Position numbers and translations under genes: made by a program. The notes beneath the pieces were generated by a model. The model saw only the letters and a list, made by a program, of their open reading frames with translations, was not told where the DNA came from and did no database searches. Shown one piece after another: positions 42,833-52,081 of a DNA stretch of 64,000 bases (the stretch's first letter is position 1; each line of letters starts with the position of its first letter). This DNA is from Hornefia porci (GTDB taxonomy: Bacteria; Bacillota; Clostridia; Peptostreptococcales; Anaerovoracaceae): positions 372,001 through 436,000 of the forward strand of contig NZ_MJIE01000001.1 of NCBI RefSeq assembly GCF_001940235.1. The letters are read 5' to 3'.

Positions 42833-43566
42833 CTATTTCTTCGCATTTTCTTCCAATTCCAGCATGTACTTATCGAAATCAGACATAAATAATCTGTCCT
42901 GAATAACACGATACTTTTCAAATTCTGTCTCTGCTTTAGCTTTGGCAATCTCTGCTGTGATCTTGCCTGCGTCCTGGAGGACCTCTCTGTCATCTGCCAT
43001 CAGGAATAGATCCAGGCGCTTTGCCCAGTCCTCCATCGTCATCGGGATATGACGTTCTGCACGGTCCTCTGCCAGATCCAAATAAGCCGAAACAATACGC
43101 TCTAATGAACGCATTTCCTCCTCTGAAAGATAATTCTTCGCAACACTCACATCGCTTTTTACAATTTTACCTTCCGGTGCTGCTGCCCAAGTGGTCAGTC
43201 CCATGTGCGGCTTATCTGCATCGGCTCGCTCATTGTTTACCTTGAATCCAACAGCAATAATCATTTGGAGATTGTAATGTTTCGTATCGCGGTCACCTGA
43301 CGTGAGCCTTCGGTTTGAACTATCCGGAATTTCCGGATAGTTGCCTCTTCCTCAAGCTCTGAGTCGGAGTAAATCTTCTTAATATGCTCATTGATTGTAC
43401 GAACATCTACATCATATAATGTGGCCATCATCTTCTGTGTCAGCCATGTATTCTCATCCTCATAGCGCATCTCAATACTGTCCTGCTGGTCGCCAACAGA
43501 GGCAACATATGTCAGGTATTCCGCTGCGCTGGAACGGATGGTAATTTCGCCTTTTTTCTTTTTCAA
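42833..43566 (-). pseudogene. rhuM-family gene with frameshift and internal deletion
   Basis: RhuM proteins are Fic/Bro-type helix-turn-helix proteins of unknown function frequent in restriction loci. The N-terminal part (start TTG 43566, 8 bases from GGAGG) reads DENTWLTQKMMATLYDVDVRTINEHIKKIY to SRQV; a frameshift near 43290 follows, then HYNLQMIIAVGFKVNNERA, which jumps directly to ADADKPHMGLTTW. About 100 family residues between are missing. The C-terminus (DVSVAKNYLSEEEMRSLERIV) is complete. Its TAG stop falls in the ISL3 target duplication. Confidence 0.85.
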
Positions 43567-43604
43567 ACAGGCATCCTCCTTCCTGCTATTTCTTCTCCAA
43601 AACA

Positions 43605-43859
43605 TTAAACGCTGATTTTACTTTCGTTCTTCCGGAGCTCACCATTCTCTTCGAGCTTCTTGTCGAGCCACCAAATAGGGATCGACATAATTTCATCTAT
43701 TGGCTTGCTGTTATTCCATATGTCTATAAACGCCTTCGTCTCTCTGTCATACAGAAACTCACAATAAACATCAGAATCTGGTGATGAGAAAACCCCTCCG
43801 TAAAATCCGTCGTCGTATTCTATGTTTTTGAAATAAAAGTTGATATAAAATCCGTCCAT
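43605..43859 (-). CDS. Hypothetical protein (84 residues)
   Basis: Not recognised. A small acidic protein, MDGFYINFYFKNIEYDDGFYGGVFSSPDSDVYCEFLYD, with IPIWWLDKKLEENGELRK near the end. Only a weak GGA lies before the ATG. It lies between the broken rhuM and mrr genes in the same direction, so it may be a real gene or the end of a decayed one. The stretch 43860-44035 upstream keeps a readable but start-less frame (ITVLHALKRELTEVV) that looks like a restriction-gene relic. Confidence 0.45.
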   Translation of the reverse strand: MDGFYINFYFKNIEYDDGFYGGVFSSPDSDVYCEFLYDRETKAFIDIWNNSKPIDEIMSIPIWWLDKKLEENGELRKNESKISV

Positions 43860-44035
43860 CGTTATATCCGTTTATTCTCCAAAGTATTCTTCGATAATTG
43901 CATGTTGGGCATACCTGCCTTCTAACTGCTTCTGGGATTTTACCACTTCTGTAAGTTCTCGTTTCAGAGCATGCAATACGGTAATCTGAATGCCGATTCA
44001 TTCTGCTCAAGAAACAATCGTTATCGTTGATAGGT

Positions 44036-44241
44036 TTAATCGTCTTGGTATTCAGCCAGCGCATCTGTATCAATGGCTTTGATTTCAAAAAACTTCCTGG
44101 CCGACACGCAGGAATTATACTCGATCATCAGTTTTACGAGTCGCTCGCCATCGACCAGAATAATATGATGCGTATTCGCGTAATCTTTTGCCTTTTGCGA
44201 AAACCTTGCAGTCGTGGCAAAGAGACCATCAATGTGTTTTC
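44036..44241 (-). pseudogene. mrr-type restriction endonuclease, 3' part (split by IS21)
   Basis: The frame reads KHIDGLFATTARFSQKAKDYANTHHIILVDGERLVKLMIEYN and then FFEIKAIDTDALAEYQDD, the C-terminal part of Mrr_cat-type restriction enzymes, which cut modified DNA. It begins at the IS21 edge, and the rest lies beyond the IS at 46622. Across the TTTTC duplication the two sides join in frame (GAIAG-KHIDG). Confidence 0.82.
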
Positions 44242-44390
44242 TGGATATTCTGGTGCGCTGAAAGCGCCAATCCGGCAAACCGGAAAGCACCAGTCCGGCA
44301 TATGGAAATCAGTACTACTGATTTCCAATGCGGCGAAGCCGCCGTTCCAGGGATAGAAGACATCCGCCGGAACGGGGCCATGCCATCTGT

Positions 44391-44915
44391 TCACTCGCTC
44401 ATTGCCGGGTCCAGGCCGTATACATCTCTCATTGAGCGATAGTTGGCCAGAACTTTCTTGTACGTCCCATCGGAGCGTGCAAGTTCAAACTCAAGGAGCA
44501 GATCCGGAAGTCGGACATACTTTGTCCTGTAACGTTGCTTGCAGGCTTCCATACCAAAGGCGCATGCCAGGTATGTCTTGCCGCTGCCGGTCGCTCCGGT
44601 GATAAACAGATTCCGGTGCTCTGCAATATACTCACAGGTGGAGAGCCGCTCGATCAGCTCTCGATTGAGCTTCCTCCCGGATGTATAATTGATGTCAGCG
44701 ATGAAAGCCTCAGGCTGATCAAAGCCGGCATTGCGAATGAGGCGTTTGAGGCTGTTGGCCTTTCGGTTGCTGTATTCGACGTCGACCAGCATCCCGAAGC
44801 GGTCTTCGAAGGCAACGTCCTTCATCCGGGGATCGTTCATCTGTGTGATGAATGCATCAGACATGGATGTCAGGCGCATTTCAATCAGTTTGTCAATCGT
44901 GCTTTGGTTCGTCAT
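44391..44915 (-). pseudogene. istB: istB, IS21 helper ATPase, with Walker B region deleted
   Basis: IstB is the AAA+ partner that licenses IstA to strand transfer. The N-terminal half is normal (MTNQSTIDKLIEMRLTSMSD, Walker A ITGATGSGKT), up to DGTYKKVLANYR. There it jumps to SMRDVYGLDPAMSE, which is the usual end after ...GESMR. About 70 residues including Walker B (LLILDEW) are missing, giving 174 instead of about 250 residues, in frame. ATG 44915 is 9 bases from AGGAGG, which overlaps the istA stop. Confidence 0.82.
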
Positions 44916-44921
44916 GATCAT

Positions 44922-46463
44922 TTACCTCCTGTAGTAGTCCCCGCCGCGGGTGATCGCGTGGGGGTTATGGGATTTAACAGCATTGGATTCGGACTCGTCC
45001 TTATCCGGTTTGTCCTTCCCGGCGGCAAGAATGTTCTTCACAGACTTGTAGCTGGGGCTCGCAGTGTATGACAGAGCCTTCGTGCAGGCGGCTTCCAGGC
45101 GCTGGGGAGAATACTTGTCCGCCAGCTTCAGAAGCCCCATACAACTGCGATAGGACTGCTGTTCGATCCTCTGTGAGGTAAGGATCGCGTCAACGACCTT
45201 GTATGTATTGCTACCGATGCGTTCAGCCCATTTGCGGAAACGATCGCCGTTCCACTCAAGATATTTCTGGTGGTCTTCCGGCATATGTTCCGTTACTGTG
45301 CTGTACTGCCCCTTACGGCCGTACCTGCGGCGGTGAGAGGCGATCCGGTTATGGTTAAAGTAAATCTCGACTACCTGGTCAGTTATCCGTACGTCGACCT
45401 TACGTTTTATGAATTCGTAAGGAACGGAATATAGCATTCCGTCGACAGATATGTGATAATTGAACTGAACAGTGGTTGACTTCCATTCGGCCAGCTCATA
45501 ACGGGTAGCCGGTAATTTGCTCAGTAATGGCAGCTCTTCTTTCACGAAGATCTCGTACCTGCTGCCCTCTTTCTTCTGAAAGGGGCGATGGACGAATTCT
45601 TCAAGCTTTTCACGAATGGACCGATTCAGTTCGGTCAGCGTGAAGAACTGTTCATTACGGAGTGCGGCAGTGATCCATGTGGAGATGACCCCAACGGATC
45701 CCTCTGCATTCGGCTTGTCCTTCGGAGCCCGCACACGGGCAGGAAGGATCGCTGTGTTGTAGTGCTCAGCCATTTCATGATAAACGGTATTGAGTTCCTG
45801 TGTGTACCAGTCGTTGTTGTGGACGACAGCCGTTTTCAGGTTGTCCGGAACGAGGATACGAGTCACACCGCCAAAGTACTCATACATGTGTACATGGGCC
45901 GTGATCCAGGCACGCTGTTTTTCATTGATAAAGGCTTCGACATACGGATACATGCTATACGTCATGACCCCAACGAATATCCGGGCCGGTGTCGATTCAC
46001 CTGTATCAGGATCGGTGAGGTAGGCAGGATCTCCTGCCCGGTCCACTTCGATCTGTTCACCGGGCTTTCGGGGCACATGCATGGTAGCACGCCGTTTCTG
46101 CTCATCCTGCTGGATGTGATAGCAGAACTGTGAATACATGAGAGGCTTTTCGCCCGACTGGCGGCATTCCTCCAGGTATTCCGTCCACAGGAGCTTCTTG
46201 TTGACTCCATTACGGAGCAGCTCCTTGCGGATGTAATCGAAGTCAGGCATCTTTTTAAGAGTCTGCTTCGGTTCCTTGGGAAACATCAGCTTTCCAAGCT
46301 CAATGTCTGTCATGGATTCATCTAACGGCCAGGAGAGTTTTAATTCCCCTGCACGTCGTTGAACCTTGACGACAGTTTTCTGCGAAACATTGATGCTTTG
46401 CATGATGTTCCGCTGAGAAAGTCCTAAGGCCGTAAGCCGAAGGATCTCACGATACCGGGTCAT
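44922..46463 (-). CDS. istA: istA, IS21-family transposase
   Basis: A 513-residue DDE transposase. N-terminal helix-turn-helix ALGLSQRNIMQSINVSQKTVVKV (about 12-35), catalytic Asp in QIEVDRAGDPAYL, second Asp in RILVPDNLKTAV, Glu in PNAEGSVGVISTWI, then a C-terminal beta-barrel-type domain with YSVPYEFIKRKVDV. The last codons contain the istB ribosome site (CAGGAGGTAA). Complete. Confidence 0.95.
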   Translation of the reverse strand: MTRYREILRLTALGLSQRNIMQSINVSQKTVVKVQRRAGELKLSWPLDESMTDIELGKLMFPKEPKQTLKKMPDFDYIRKELLRNGVNKKLLWTEYLEECRQSGEKPLMYSQFCYHIQQDEQKRRATMHVPRKPGEQIEVDRAGDPAYLTDPDTGESTPARIFVGVMTYSMYPYVEAFINEKQRAWITAHVHMYEYFGGVTRILVPDNLKTAVVHNNDWYTQELNTVYHEMAEHYNTAILPARVRAPKDKPNAEGSVGVISTWITAALRNEQFFTLTELNRSIREKLEEFVHRPFQKKEGSRYEIFVKEELPLLSKLPATRYELAEWKSTTVQFNYHISVDGMLYSVPYEFIKRKVDVRITDQVVEIYFNHNRIASHRRRYGRKGQYSTVTEHMPEDHQKYLEWNGDRFRKWAERIGSNTYKVVDAILTSQRIEQQSYRSCMGLLKLADKYSPQRLEAACTKALSYTASPSYKSVKNILAAGKDKPDKDESESNAVKSHNPHAITRGGDYYRR

Positions 46464-46621
46464 ATTGTTGACCTCCTTAGAATAGATTTACACCGTGGCG
46501 CATATCTTCATTCTAAGGAAGTGTGCCGGTGATTTCCATCTCCGGAATGCTGATTTCCGGTTTGGCGGAATGATGATTTCCGAAAGCCGGACAGGTGATG
46601 GATCTCACCCCAGAATACTCA

Positions 46622-46715
46622 TTTTCCCGCAATTGCACCGACAAAGCTTTAAATCTCCATCTGTCCAACAACCTTATCCTGGGCCCATTCCTTTGCCTGT
46701 ATATAGATCAAAGAA
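46622..46715 (-). pseudogene. mrr-type restriction endonuclease, 5' remnant with nonsense codon
   Basis: The minus frame reads LIYIQAKEWAQDKVVGQMEI, an in-frame TAA (46649-46651), then SFVGAIAGK, ending at the IS21. In Mrr proteins this is the IQAK catalytic strand (IYIQAKRW...VGRPDIQKFVGALAG), continuing into the fragment at 44036. So this gene carries both a stop codon and an IS. Confidence 0.75.
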
Positions 46716-47256
46716 AAGAACCAGCTTATCTTCCATTATGATGCTGTCGATTTCATCCATCGCCAGAAGCGACTGTTGCGTGACTGCCATGAGTTTAGAT
46801 AAAACTTTGCCATCATCCTGTAACTCAGGCGCGGCTCTGCAACAAAATCTATATTATATGCTTTATTCACATATTGACGCAGACTATCCGAATAAACATT
46901 GATGCGTTCGTCCATGTCATTATTGTCAACCCAGATTTCACATTGCGTCATAACAGTTCATTTGTCAGCATACCATTAAGGTATTGATTCATGGCCTGCT
47001 GCAATATTTCGCTTATTAAACGGCTGCTCCCAAGGAGTGATTCGTTCTTATCAATCTTTCCTCTTCAATAAACACACGCTTTCTGTATGCGACGAGCTTA
47101 GCGTATAAATTCGCCATTTTCCGCCTGTCAAAGGGAAACGGTCAAGGCAAATTAGGCGGTTTTGTACACCTTCCTACGACTTCGGGAAGTGGTCGAAAGA
47201 CCGGAATTCCGCTTGTAATCAAAGTTAATCTATCACAAATCCTAAGCTGTCTCCAC
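46716..47256. other. Decayed stretch with short fragments
   Basis: No intact gene. A minus-strand frame at 46736-46951 (MTQCEIWVDNNDMDERINVYSD...) may be protein-derived, but no family was recognised and no ribosome site seen. Between 46960 and 47120 another short minus frame reads MANLYAKLVAYRKRVFIEEE, possibly the end of an old restriction-system gene. Confidence 0.4.
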
Positions 47257-47292
47257 CTTACAAAGTAAGCGACAAATCATAAGCCTCCAAAC

Positions 47293-47316
47293 AAAAACCG
47301 CCATTTTCCATGGCGG
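47293..47316 (-). terminator. Terminator of IS66 tnpC
   Basis: CCGCCAT/ATGGCGG hairpin followed by TTTTT on the minus strand, inside the left IS end. Confidence 0.75.
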
Positions 47317-47343
47317 CAATGGAGGACGTGAATCAACGGGTTG

Positions 47344-48987
47344 TCATTTAATCGCCTTCCGGCATTTTTCAGGCAGAGTGTTCGACCAGGGTAACAAATC
47401 GTCCAGGAAATCCAGGTTGGTATCATCCATGTGCTGTGGGATCACCTCCAGCAAGTATTTCATATATTCATAGGGCTTCAGGCCGTTTGCCTTTGCCGTT
47501 TCGACGATACTGTAAGCGATGCCGCTGGCCTCGGCACCATGGATCGTGTTGCTCATGACCCAGTTTTTCTTACCGATGCAGAAGGGTCGGATCGCGCGCT
47601 CGGCTGCATTGTTTTCCATCGGAACATCGCCATCATCCAGAAATACCCTCAGATATTCTTCCTGATTCAATGCATAGGTGATCGCTTTGCCGGTCAATGA
47701 TTTCAGTGTTACATCACTGCGGTGCTCTTTGAGCCATGCAAAGAAACCATCGACTTCGGGCTTCAGTGTCTCTTTTCTGATCTGAAGTCTCTTTTCCGAT
47801 GTCATTTCATCAAGAGTGTTATCGAGAGCGAAGATCTCTCCAATTTTCCTCACCGCCTCTGCGGCAATCGATCCGGCTGCGGTATTCTGACCGGATTTCC
47901 CCAATCCCTTAAGTGCGTCCTTGAATTTTCTGTTCAGATGCACCCAGCACCCGGCAATGGTCAACTCACCGCTTCGCAATCGGGCCAGTTTATGATACGC
48001 TTCGAATCCGTCCGTCACCAGTACGCCGTTGAAGTCGCCGAGAAACTCCTGCGGATGAGAATGATGACGGGTCTTCCGGTAGTCGAAGATCACCACCGGA
48101 TGCGGATCCAATATGCCGGAACGATAGACCCACATGTAGCTTTTGGACTTTGTTTTCCGACCATCCTTGATGACCAGCATCGGTGTTTCATCGCAGTGGA
48201 TGACGTGATGGGTGAAGAGCTGCCTTTTCAGGCAATCAAGGAGCAGTGAAAAGTATCGCTCTGATGCCATCACCATCCAATTGGCCATCGTCTGACGACT
48301 GATCGGAACATCATTGCGTTCAAATTCCTGTTCGATCCGGTAGAGCGGAAGGGCGTTAACAAATTTTCCGTTCATAATTCCGGAAACCAGTGACGGACTG
48401 GCCAGCCCCTTCCCGAAGAGTTTCTTCGGCGCGGCGGCCCGGACAATATGACCGCTGTCTTCCCTGTCACGGTAGACATGGACATGGTATTCCTGCACAT
48501 AGTATTCCGCGGGTTTGTGTTCGACTTGACGGACGACATCCACAGGTAATTCCTGATATCCCTTCGGGAATATCTTCTGCAGTTCGTCCTCCTCCATCCG
48601 GAAATGTTTTGGTTCTGCCTTAGGAAGCCGGCTCAGATCCTCTTCTATCTTACCTTTCGGACGACGTTTACGGGTATGCCCCGAAACGATAACCGTCTCG
48701 TCCTTTTCTGCGGTATCCGCAGCTGCTTCCGTTTCATTGAAGGTAAATTCCATGGCCATCTGTTTGCCATCGAACTCTTCCTTATCGTCTGCCTCGGATT
48801 TGCGCCCGAAACGCTGCGCCCGAAGAAGTTTCACCTCCTGCGTCAGAATATCGATCCGGTTTTCATTGGCAGCGATGATTTCTTCTTTCTTCTGTACGGT
48901 TTGCTGCATATCCAGAATCATCCTGCACAGTTCATCTTTATCCAGTTGTTTCAGCTCTTTTGGGTTGAGTGCCTGCTTATTTTCCAT
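47344..48987 (-). CDS. tnpC: IS66 transposase TnpC
   Basis: A 547-residue DDE transposase. Coiled-coil N-terminus (about 12-60), zinc-type linker, then the core with Asp in HHVIHCDETPMLVIKDG, Asp in GVLVTDGFEAYHK and Glu in MENNAAERAIRPFCIGKKNW. The C-terminal LPWSNTLPEKCRK helix is the typical IS66 end. ATG 48987 follows the tnpB stop by about 100 bases. Confidence 0.95.
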   Translation of the reverse strand: MENKQALNPKELKQLDKDELCRMILDMQQTVQKKEEIIAANENRIDILTQEVKLLRAQRFGRKSEADDKEEFDGKQMAMEFTFNETEAAADTAEKDETVIVSGHTRKRRPKGKIEEDLSRLPKAEPKHFRMEEDELQKIFPKGYQELPVDVVRQVEHKPAEYYVQEYHVHVYRDREDSGHIVRAAAPKKLFGKGLASPSLVSGIMNGKFVNALPLYRIEQEFERNDVPISRQTMANWMVMASERYFSLLLDCLKRQLFTHHVIHCDETPMLVIKDGRKTKSKSYMWVYRSGILDPHPVVIFDYRKTRHHSHPQEFLGDFNGVLVTDGFEAYHKLARLRSGELTIAGCWVHLNRKFKDALKGLGKSGQNTAAGSIAAEAVRKIGEIFALDNTLDEMTSEKRLQIRKETLKPEVDGFFAWLKEHRSDVTLKSLTGKAITYALNQEEYLRVFLDDGDVPMENNAAERAIRPFCIGKKNWVMSNTIHGAEASGIAYSIVETAKANGLKPYEYMKYLLEVIPQHMDDTNLDFLDDLLPWSNTLPEKCRKAIK

Positions 48988-49089
48988 ATCTTAATTATAC
49001 CATTTCTGGAGATACAAAAAAAGCCTTTTTCCCTCGAAACCGCATCATTTTCATCATAAAGGATATGCAGGCAGATGCCCGCATATCCT

Positions 49090-49455
49090 TCAGAATGAAC
49101 TCTTCGGATGTACTTCTCTTACTCGGCTCTTCTGCGTAATTGACAAGCCCTCCATCAGCCAGCGGTACTGTTGTGCGCTCATGCGTGTAACTTCGTCGGT
49201 GCTGCGCGGCCACCGGTATTTTCCGTTCTCCAGCCTTTTGTACAAAAGCAGGAATCCGTCACCTTCCCAAAGCAATCCTTTGATCCGGTCGGCACGTCTT
49301 CCGCAAAACAGGAACAGTGTGCGTTTCTGAAACGGATTCAGATGAAACCGGCTCTGTACGATTGCGGCCAGCCCATCGATTCCCAGACGCAGATCGGTAT
49401 ACCCGCAGGCGATATATACATTCTGGTACTGATTGGCATTCAGGTTATTCAGCAT
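49090..49455 (-). CDS. tnpB: IS66 accessory protein TnpB
   Basis: A 121-residue protein with the standard IS66 Orf2 pattern: NVYIACGYTDLRLGIDGLAAIVQ, TLFLFCGRRADRIKGLLWEGDGFLLLYKRLE and RWPRSTDEVTRMSAQQYRWLMEGL. Required together with TnpA for IS66 movement; its mechanism is unknown. It overlaps tnpA by 7 bases. Confidence 0.95.
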   Translation of the reverse strand: MLNNLNANQYQNVYIACGYTDLRLGIDGLAAIVQSRFHLNPFQKRTLFLFCGRRADRIKGLLWEGDGFLLLYKRLENGKYRWPRSTDEVTRMSAQQYRWLMEGLSITQKSRVREVHPKSSF

Positions 49456-49865
49456 GTCACCATCACCTCCAACGCGGCTTTCAGAATCTGCGGTTCAACC
49501 TGATTGCTCACCTGAAGAAGACCTCCGGAGGTTCGGACCGTCAGAACAGGCCGGGATAACACCGAATCCTCATTGCACTCCCTTTCGGATGCGCTGACAA
49601 GTTCATTCGGTACCGGAGCAAACTCCGGCTTGTTCACCGCGGATACGGCAAGCATCTCCGGAGCGACTTCCTGAACTCGTTGAATCCGGTATGCCACAAC
49701 ATCTCTGCTCAGACCTTTTGTTCTGGCAAACTCTGTTCGGGTCATTCCGCTGACCCGCCATTCCTGTGCTAAGCGGATGTAGTCCGCTATTTTTTTATTC
49801 TCACCATCTGAATACATTGCTTTTCTCCTCATTTCGATAATGTCAGGAGCCTTAACTTCTGACAT
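49449..49865 (-). CDS. tnpA: IS66 accessory protein TnpA
   Basis: 138 residues with a homeodomain-like helix-turn-helix (YIRLAQEWRVSGMTRTEFARTKGLSRDVVAYRIQRV) and a C-terminal strand VRTSGGLLQVSNQVEPQILKAALEVM as in IS66 Orf1. First gene of the IS66 operon. The short stretch 49919-50100 after the IS holds nothing apparent. Confidence 0.92.
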   Translation of the reverse strand: MSEVKAPDIIEMRRKAMYSDGENKKIADYIRLAQEWRVSGMTRTEFARTKGLSRDVVAYRIQRVQEVAPEMLAVSAVNKPEFAPVPNELVSASERECNEDSVLSRPVLTVRTSGGLLQVSNQVEPQILKAALEVMVTC

Positions 49866-50100
49866 TATTGTAGAGGATTTCTTTTACTTGTTCTATGTAC
49901 CTGCCATTTTACGCTTACCTTACAAAAGCAGAAGTACCTGAAGATTTAAGATGTCTCAACCTAATAATTTTTTGACCATCACAAAATGAACTCCGCCATT
50001 CTATCGCTCTATTAGGTTCTAATCATTAATACCAAGAAGCCTATATCCACAGTTAGTCCGAATATTAAGTGATGTTTAAACGTATGATCTGCTTCTTCTT

Positions 50101-51813
50101 TTATTCTCGTATTATGGGAAACTTTAAAATTTCATCATAAAATTGTTTTGCCATAAAATCTGTTCGTTTATTCGGATCAAAATTTCCATTCTGATATAGG
50201 TCTGCAAAATTTCTAGCAGTTGCAAATGAAGATTGCTTATAGATTGGCAATTTCTGAGCTAAAACTTTATCTTTACAATTTCTATTTAAGGTATGTTCAA
50301 GTGGGAGTAGATTTCCAATTTGCCCGTTATCCGTGTCTTTACTATCTGGGAGCACATGTTCAATTGTAAAATCATCACAAAAAATTCCATGATTCTTATA
50401 GCGTTCTAATACTTCTAAAACAGTTTGCACACGTTCCTTATTTTTTTCTCCTTCGAAGATGCTTTTTTTATGTGACCACCCAACGTTTTTAAAAGAATTA
50501 ACAAACATCCCCTTTGAAGGTAATTTTTTCCTTAACTCTTCAATAAACTCGACCACATTATTTTCGGAAAAATCGTTACAAATAATATCTGCATATTTAT
50601 TTACAGTATTTGTGAGCCTGTTAGAATTTGCTTCTCCAATAATGTTATAACAAACATAAAAATTATATAAAAATTCAATAGTTTCATTATATAAAGTATC
50701 TGTAAGAGCGCCTTCTACGTTTTTGGTAATTAGGCTTAAGAGCACCGGTCTCATCTGTTCTTGCCTCTTTTTTTTAAAGAATGAATAAATACGATACTCT
50801 GTTTCAGTACAGCCAGATAGCTCATCCGTCTTGCTCGGAGAAATTAGCTTTAAATAATATTCAGATTTTTTCTGAATATCTCTAAGTAGTTCAAGTGTAT
50901 CTTTAGATTTATTACACTCCTGAATTATTTTATAATCAGATGTATTTGTTTTACTACGATGCGTTCCATACCTATGCGTTGTATAATGCCTTATGAATTT
51001 TTTTATATTTGTATTCCCACCAAGTTTCTGTTCAATTGAATACCATGCTGTTTTAGCCCTATCTCTATTAGCTTCTGGCTGGATATATCTCATGATATAG
51101 TTCTTTAATAATTCATGATCCTCCAAGTCCATTCCACGCGCATTTAATATTTCAAAAATTGTATATGAATCCTCTTCAGTTGTTGCTGTAATATTAACAA
51201 ACGTAATATCTCTAACTGCATCACGTAGCTGAAGCAATTTATTTAAATCCCTCCCCTTGTCTTCATAAAAAGTATTTATCTTTGTAAGGAAGAACTTAAA
51301 AGCGTTTCCTATCTTTTTATCGCTTTTATGTAACAATCCTCCATCGACAAAAGCGGGTATAGATTTCGTTTTCATATCTTCATCAGAACTGTTTACTATT
51401 TTCTGTATAATATTTTCCAATGATTCATTATTTTCAGCCGTTACCATTATGACATCGTTATTTTTATCATCTTTAGCGACTATATAGGGTTTTGTGCCAT
51501 TAAAATCGTTTTCCATCCCAAGTTTTTTCATCCAGTACATTATGCAAGAAAGAAAAATCGCCAGTGTTATAGTTCGTTGTTGACCATCTATTACTGAAAA
51601 ACAAGGCAAACCATTATTTTCAGGATCTGTTTTTAAAACTATACTTCCTAAAAAATGAGAAGAAAGTTTCCCATCAACAACGCACAAAACATCATCAAAT
51701 AACTCCTGCCAATTGTCCTTATCCCAGACATATCGTCTTTGATTACGTGGAATATGGTATATTTTTCTATTGAAAAGTTCTCTTACTTTATTTTCATGTG
51801 CATCAAAAGCCAT
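50101..51813 (-). CDS. DUF262/DUF1524 (GmrSD-type) protein A
   Basis: 570 residues with the two-part GmrSD layout. The ParB/Srx-like DUF262 half has IPRNQRRYVW (21-30), SVIDGQQRTITLAIFL (DGQQR at 76-80) and FEILNARGMDLEDHELLKNY. The C-terminal DUF1524 HNH part has FTIEHVLPDSKDTDNGQIGNLLPLEHTLNR (about 480-510). GmrSD and relatives use NTP to cleave modified phage DNA. ATG 51813 follows GGGAGGAG. Base composition is markedly AT-rich against its neighbours, suggesting import. Confidence 0.88.
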   Translation of the reverse strand: MAFDAHENKVRELFNRKIYHIPRNQRRYVWDKDNWQELFDDVLCVVDGKLSSHFLGSIVLKTDPENNGLPCFSVIDGQQRTITLAIFLSCIMYWMKKLGMENDFNGTKPYIVAKDDKNNDVIMVTAENNESLENIIQKIVNSSDEDMKTKSIPAFVDGGLLHKSDKKIGNAFKFFLTKINTFYEDKGRDLNKLLQLRDAVRDITFVNITATTEEDSYTIFEILNARGMDLEDHELLKNYIMRYIQPEANRDRAKTAWYSIEQKLGGNTNIKKFIRHYTTHRYGTHRSKTNTSDYKIIQECNKSKDTLELLRDIQKKSEYYLKLISPSKTDELSGCTETEYRIYSFFKKKRQEQMRPVLLSLITKNVEGALTDTLYNETIEFLYNFYVCYNIIGEANSNRLTNTVNKYADIICNDFSENNVVEFIEELRKKLPSKGMFVNSFKNVGWSHKKSIFEGEKNKERVQTVLEVLERYKNHGIFCDDFTIEHVLPDSKDTDNGQIGNLLPLEHTLNRNCKDKVLAQKLPIYKQSSFATARNFADLYQNGNFDPNKRTDFMAKQFYDEILKFPIIRE

Positions 51814-52081
51814 AAATATTCTCCTCCCTCTGCGCTTGAACACTGATATCTCGGCTGTTTGATAAAAAGCAATCTGAAAGTTTCCCATCAGTTCCGCCAG
51901 TACAGTTCTCATATCCGCTGTCAAGGCATATCTGCTGCGTATTTGCCAGCTCATACACCCTGATCATCGAGCCGATGATACTGATCTCAACCAGCACCAC
52001 CAAATAGCTCTGTGTCGGCTTGTTCAGTGCACTCAAGCAAAATAGAAATCACTGTCTATAAAGGCAGCTTATCAGTAATCC
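51814..52081. other. 268-base spacer between the two DUF262 genes
   Basis: A start-less minus frame here (MRTVLAELMGNFQIAFYQTAEISVF and, in another frame, MIRVYELANTQQICLDSG) looks like the relic of a decayed gene. No promoter was clear. Confidence 0.4.

Larger units (their letters stand above)
44242..46621 (-). mobile_element. IS21-family insertion sequence, 2380 bases
   Basis: Ends TGGATATTCTGG (left) and, inverted, TGAGTATTCTGG (right), with further inner repeats around AAACCGGAAA. A 5-base target duplication TTTTC flanks it at 44237-44241 and 46622-46626. It holds istA and a damaged istB, and interrupts an mrr gene. The damaged istB probably leaves it unable to move by itself. Confidence 0.85.
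47265..49918 (-). mobile_element. IS66-family insertion sequence, 2654 bases
   Basis: Ends begin GTAAGCG on both sides (left GTAAGCGACAAATCA, right inverted GTAAGCGTAAAATGG), as usual for IS66. An exact 8-base duplication CTTACAAA lies at 47257-47264 and 49919-49926. The three genes tnpA, tnpB and tnpC are all intact, in order, so it may be active. Confidence 0.95.
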
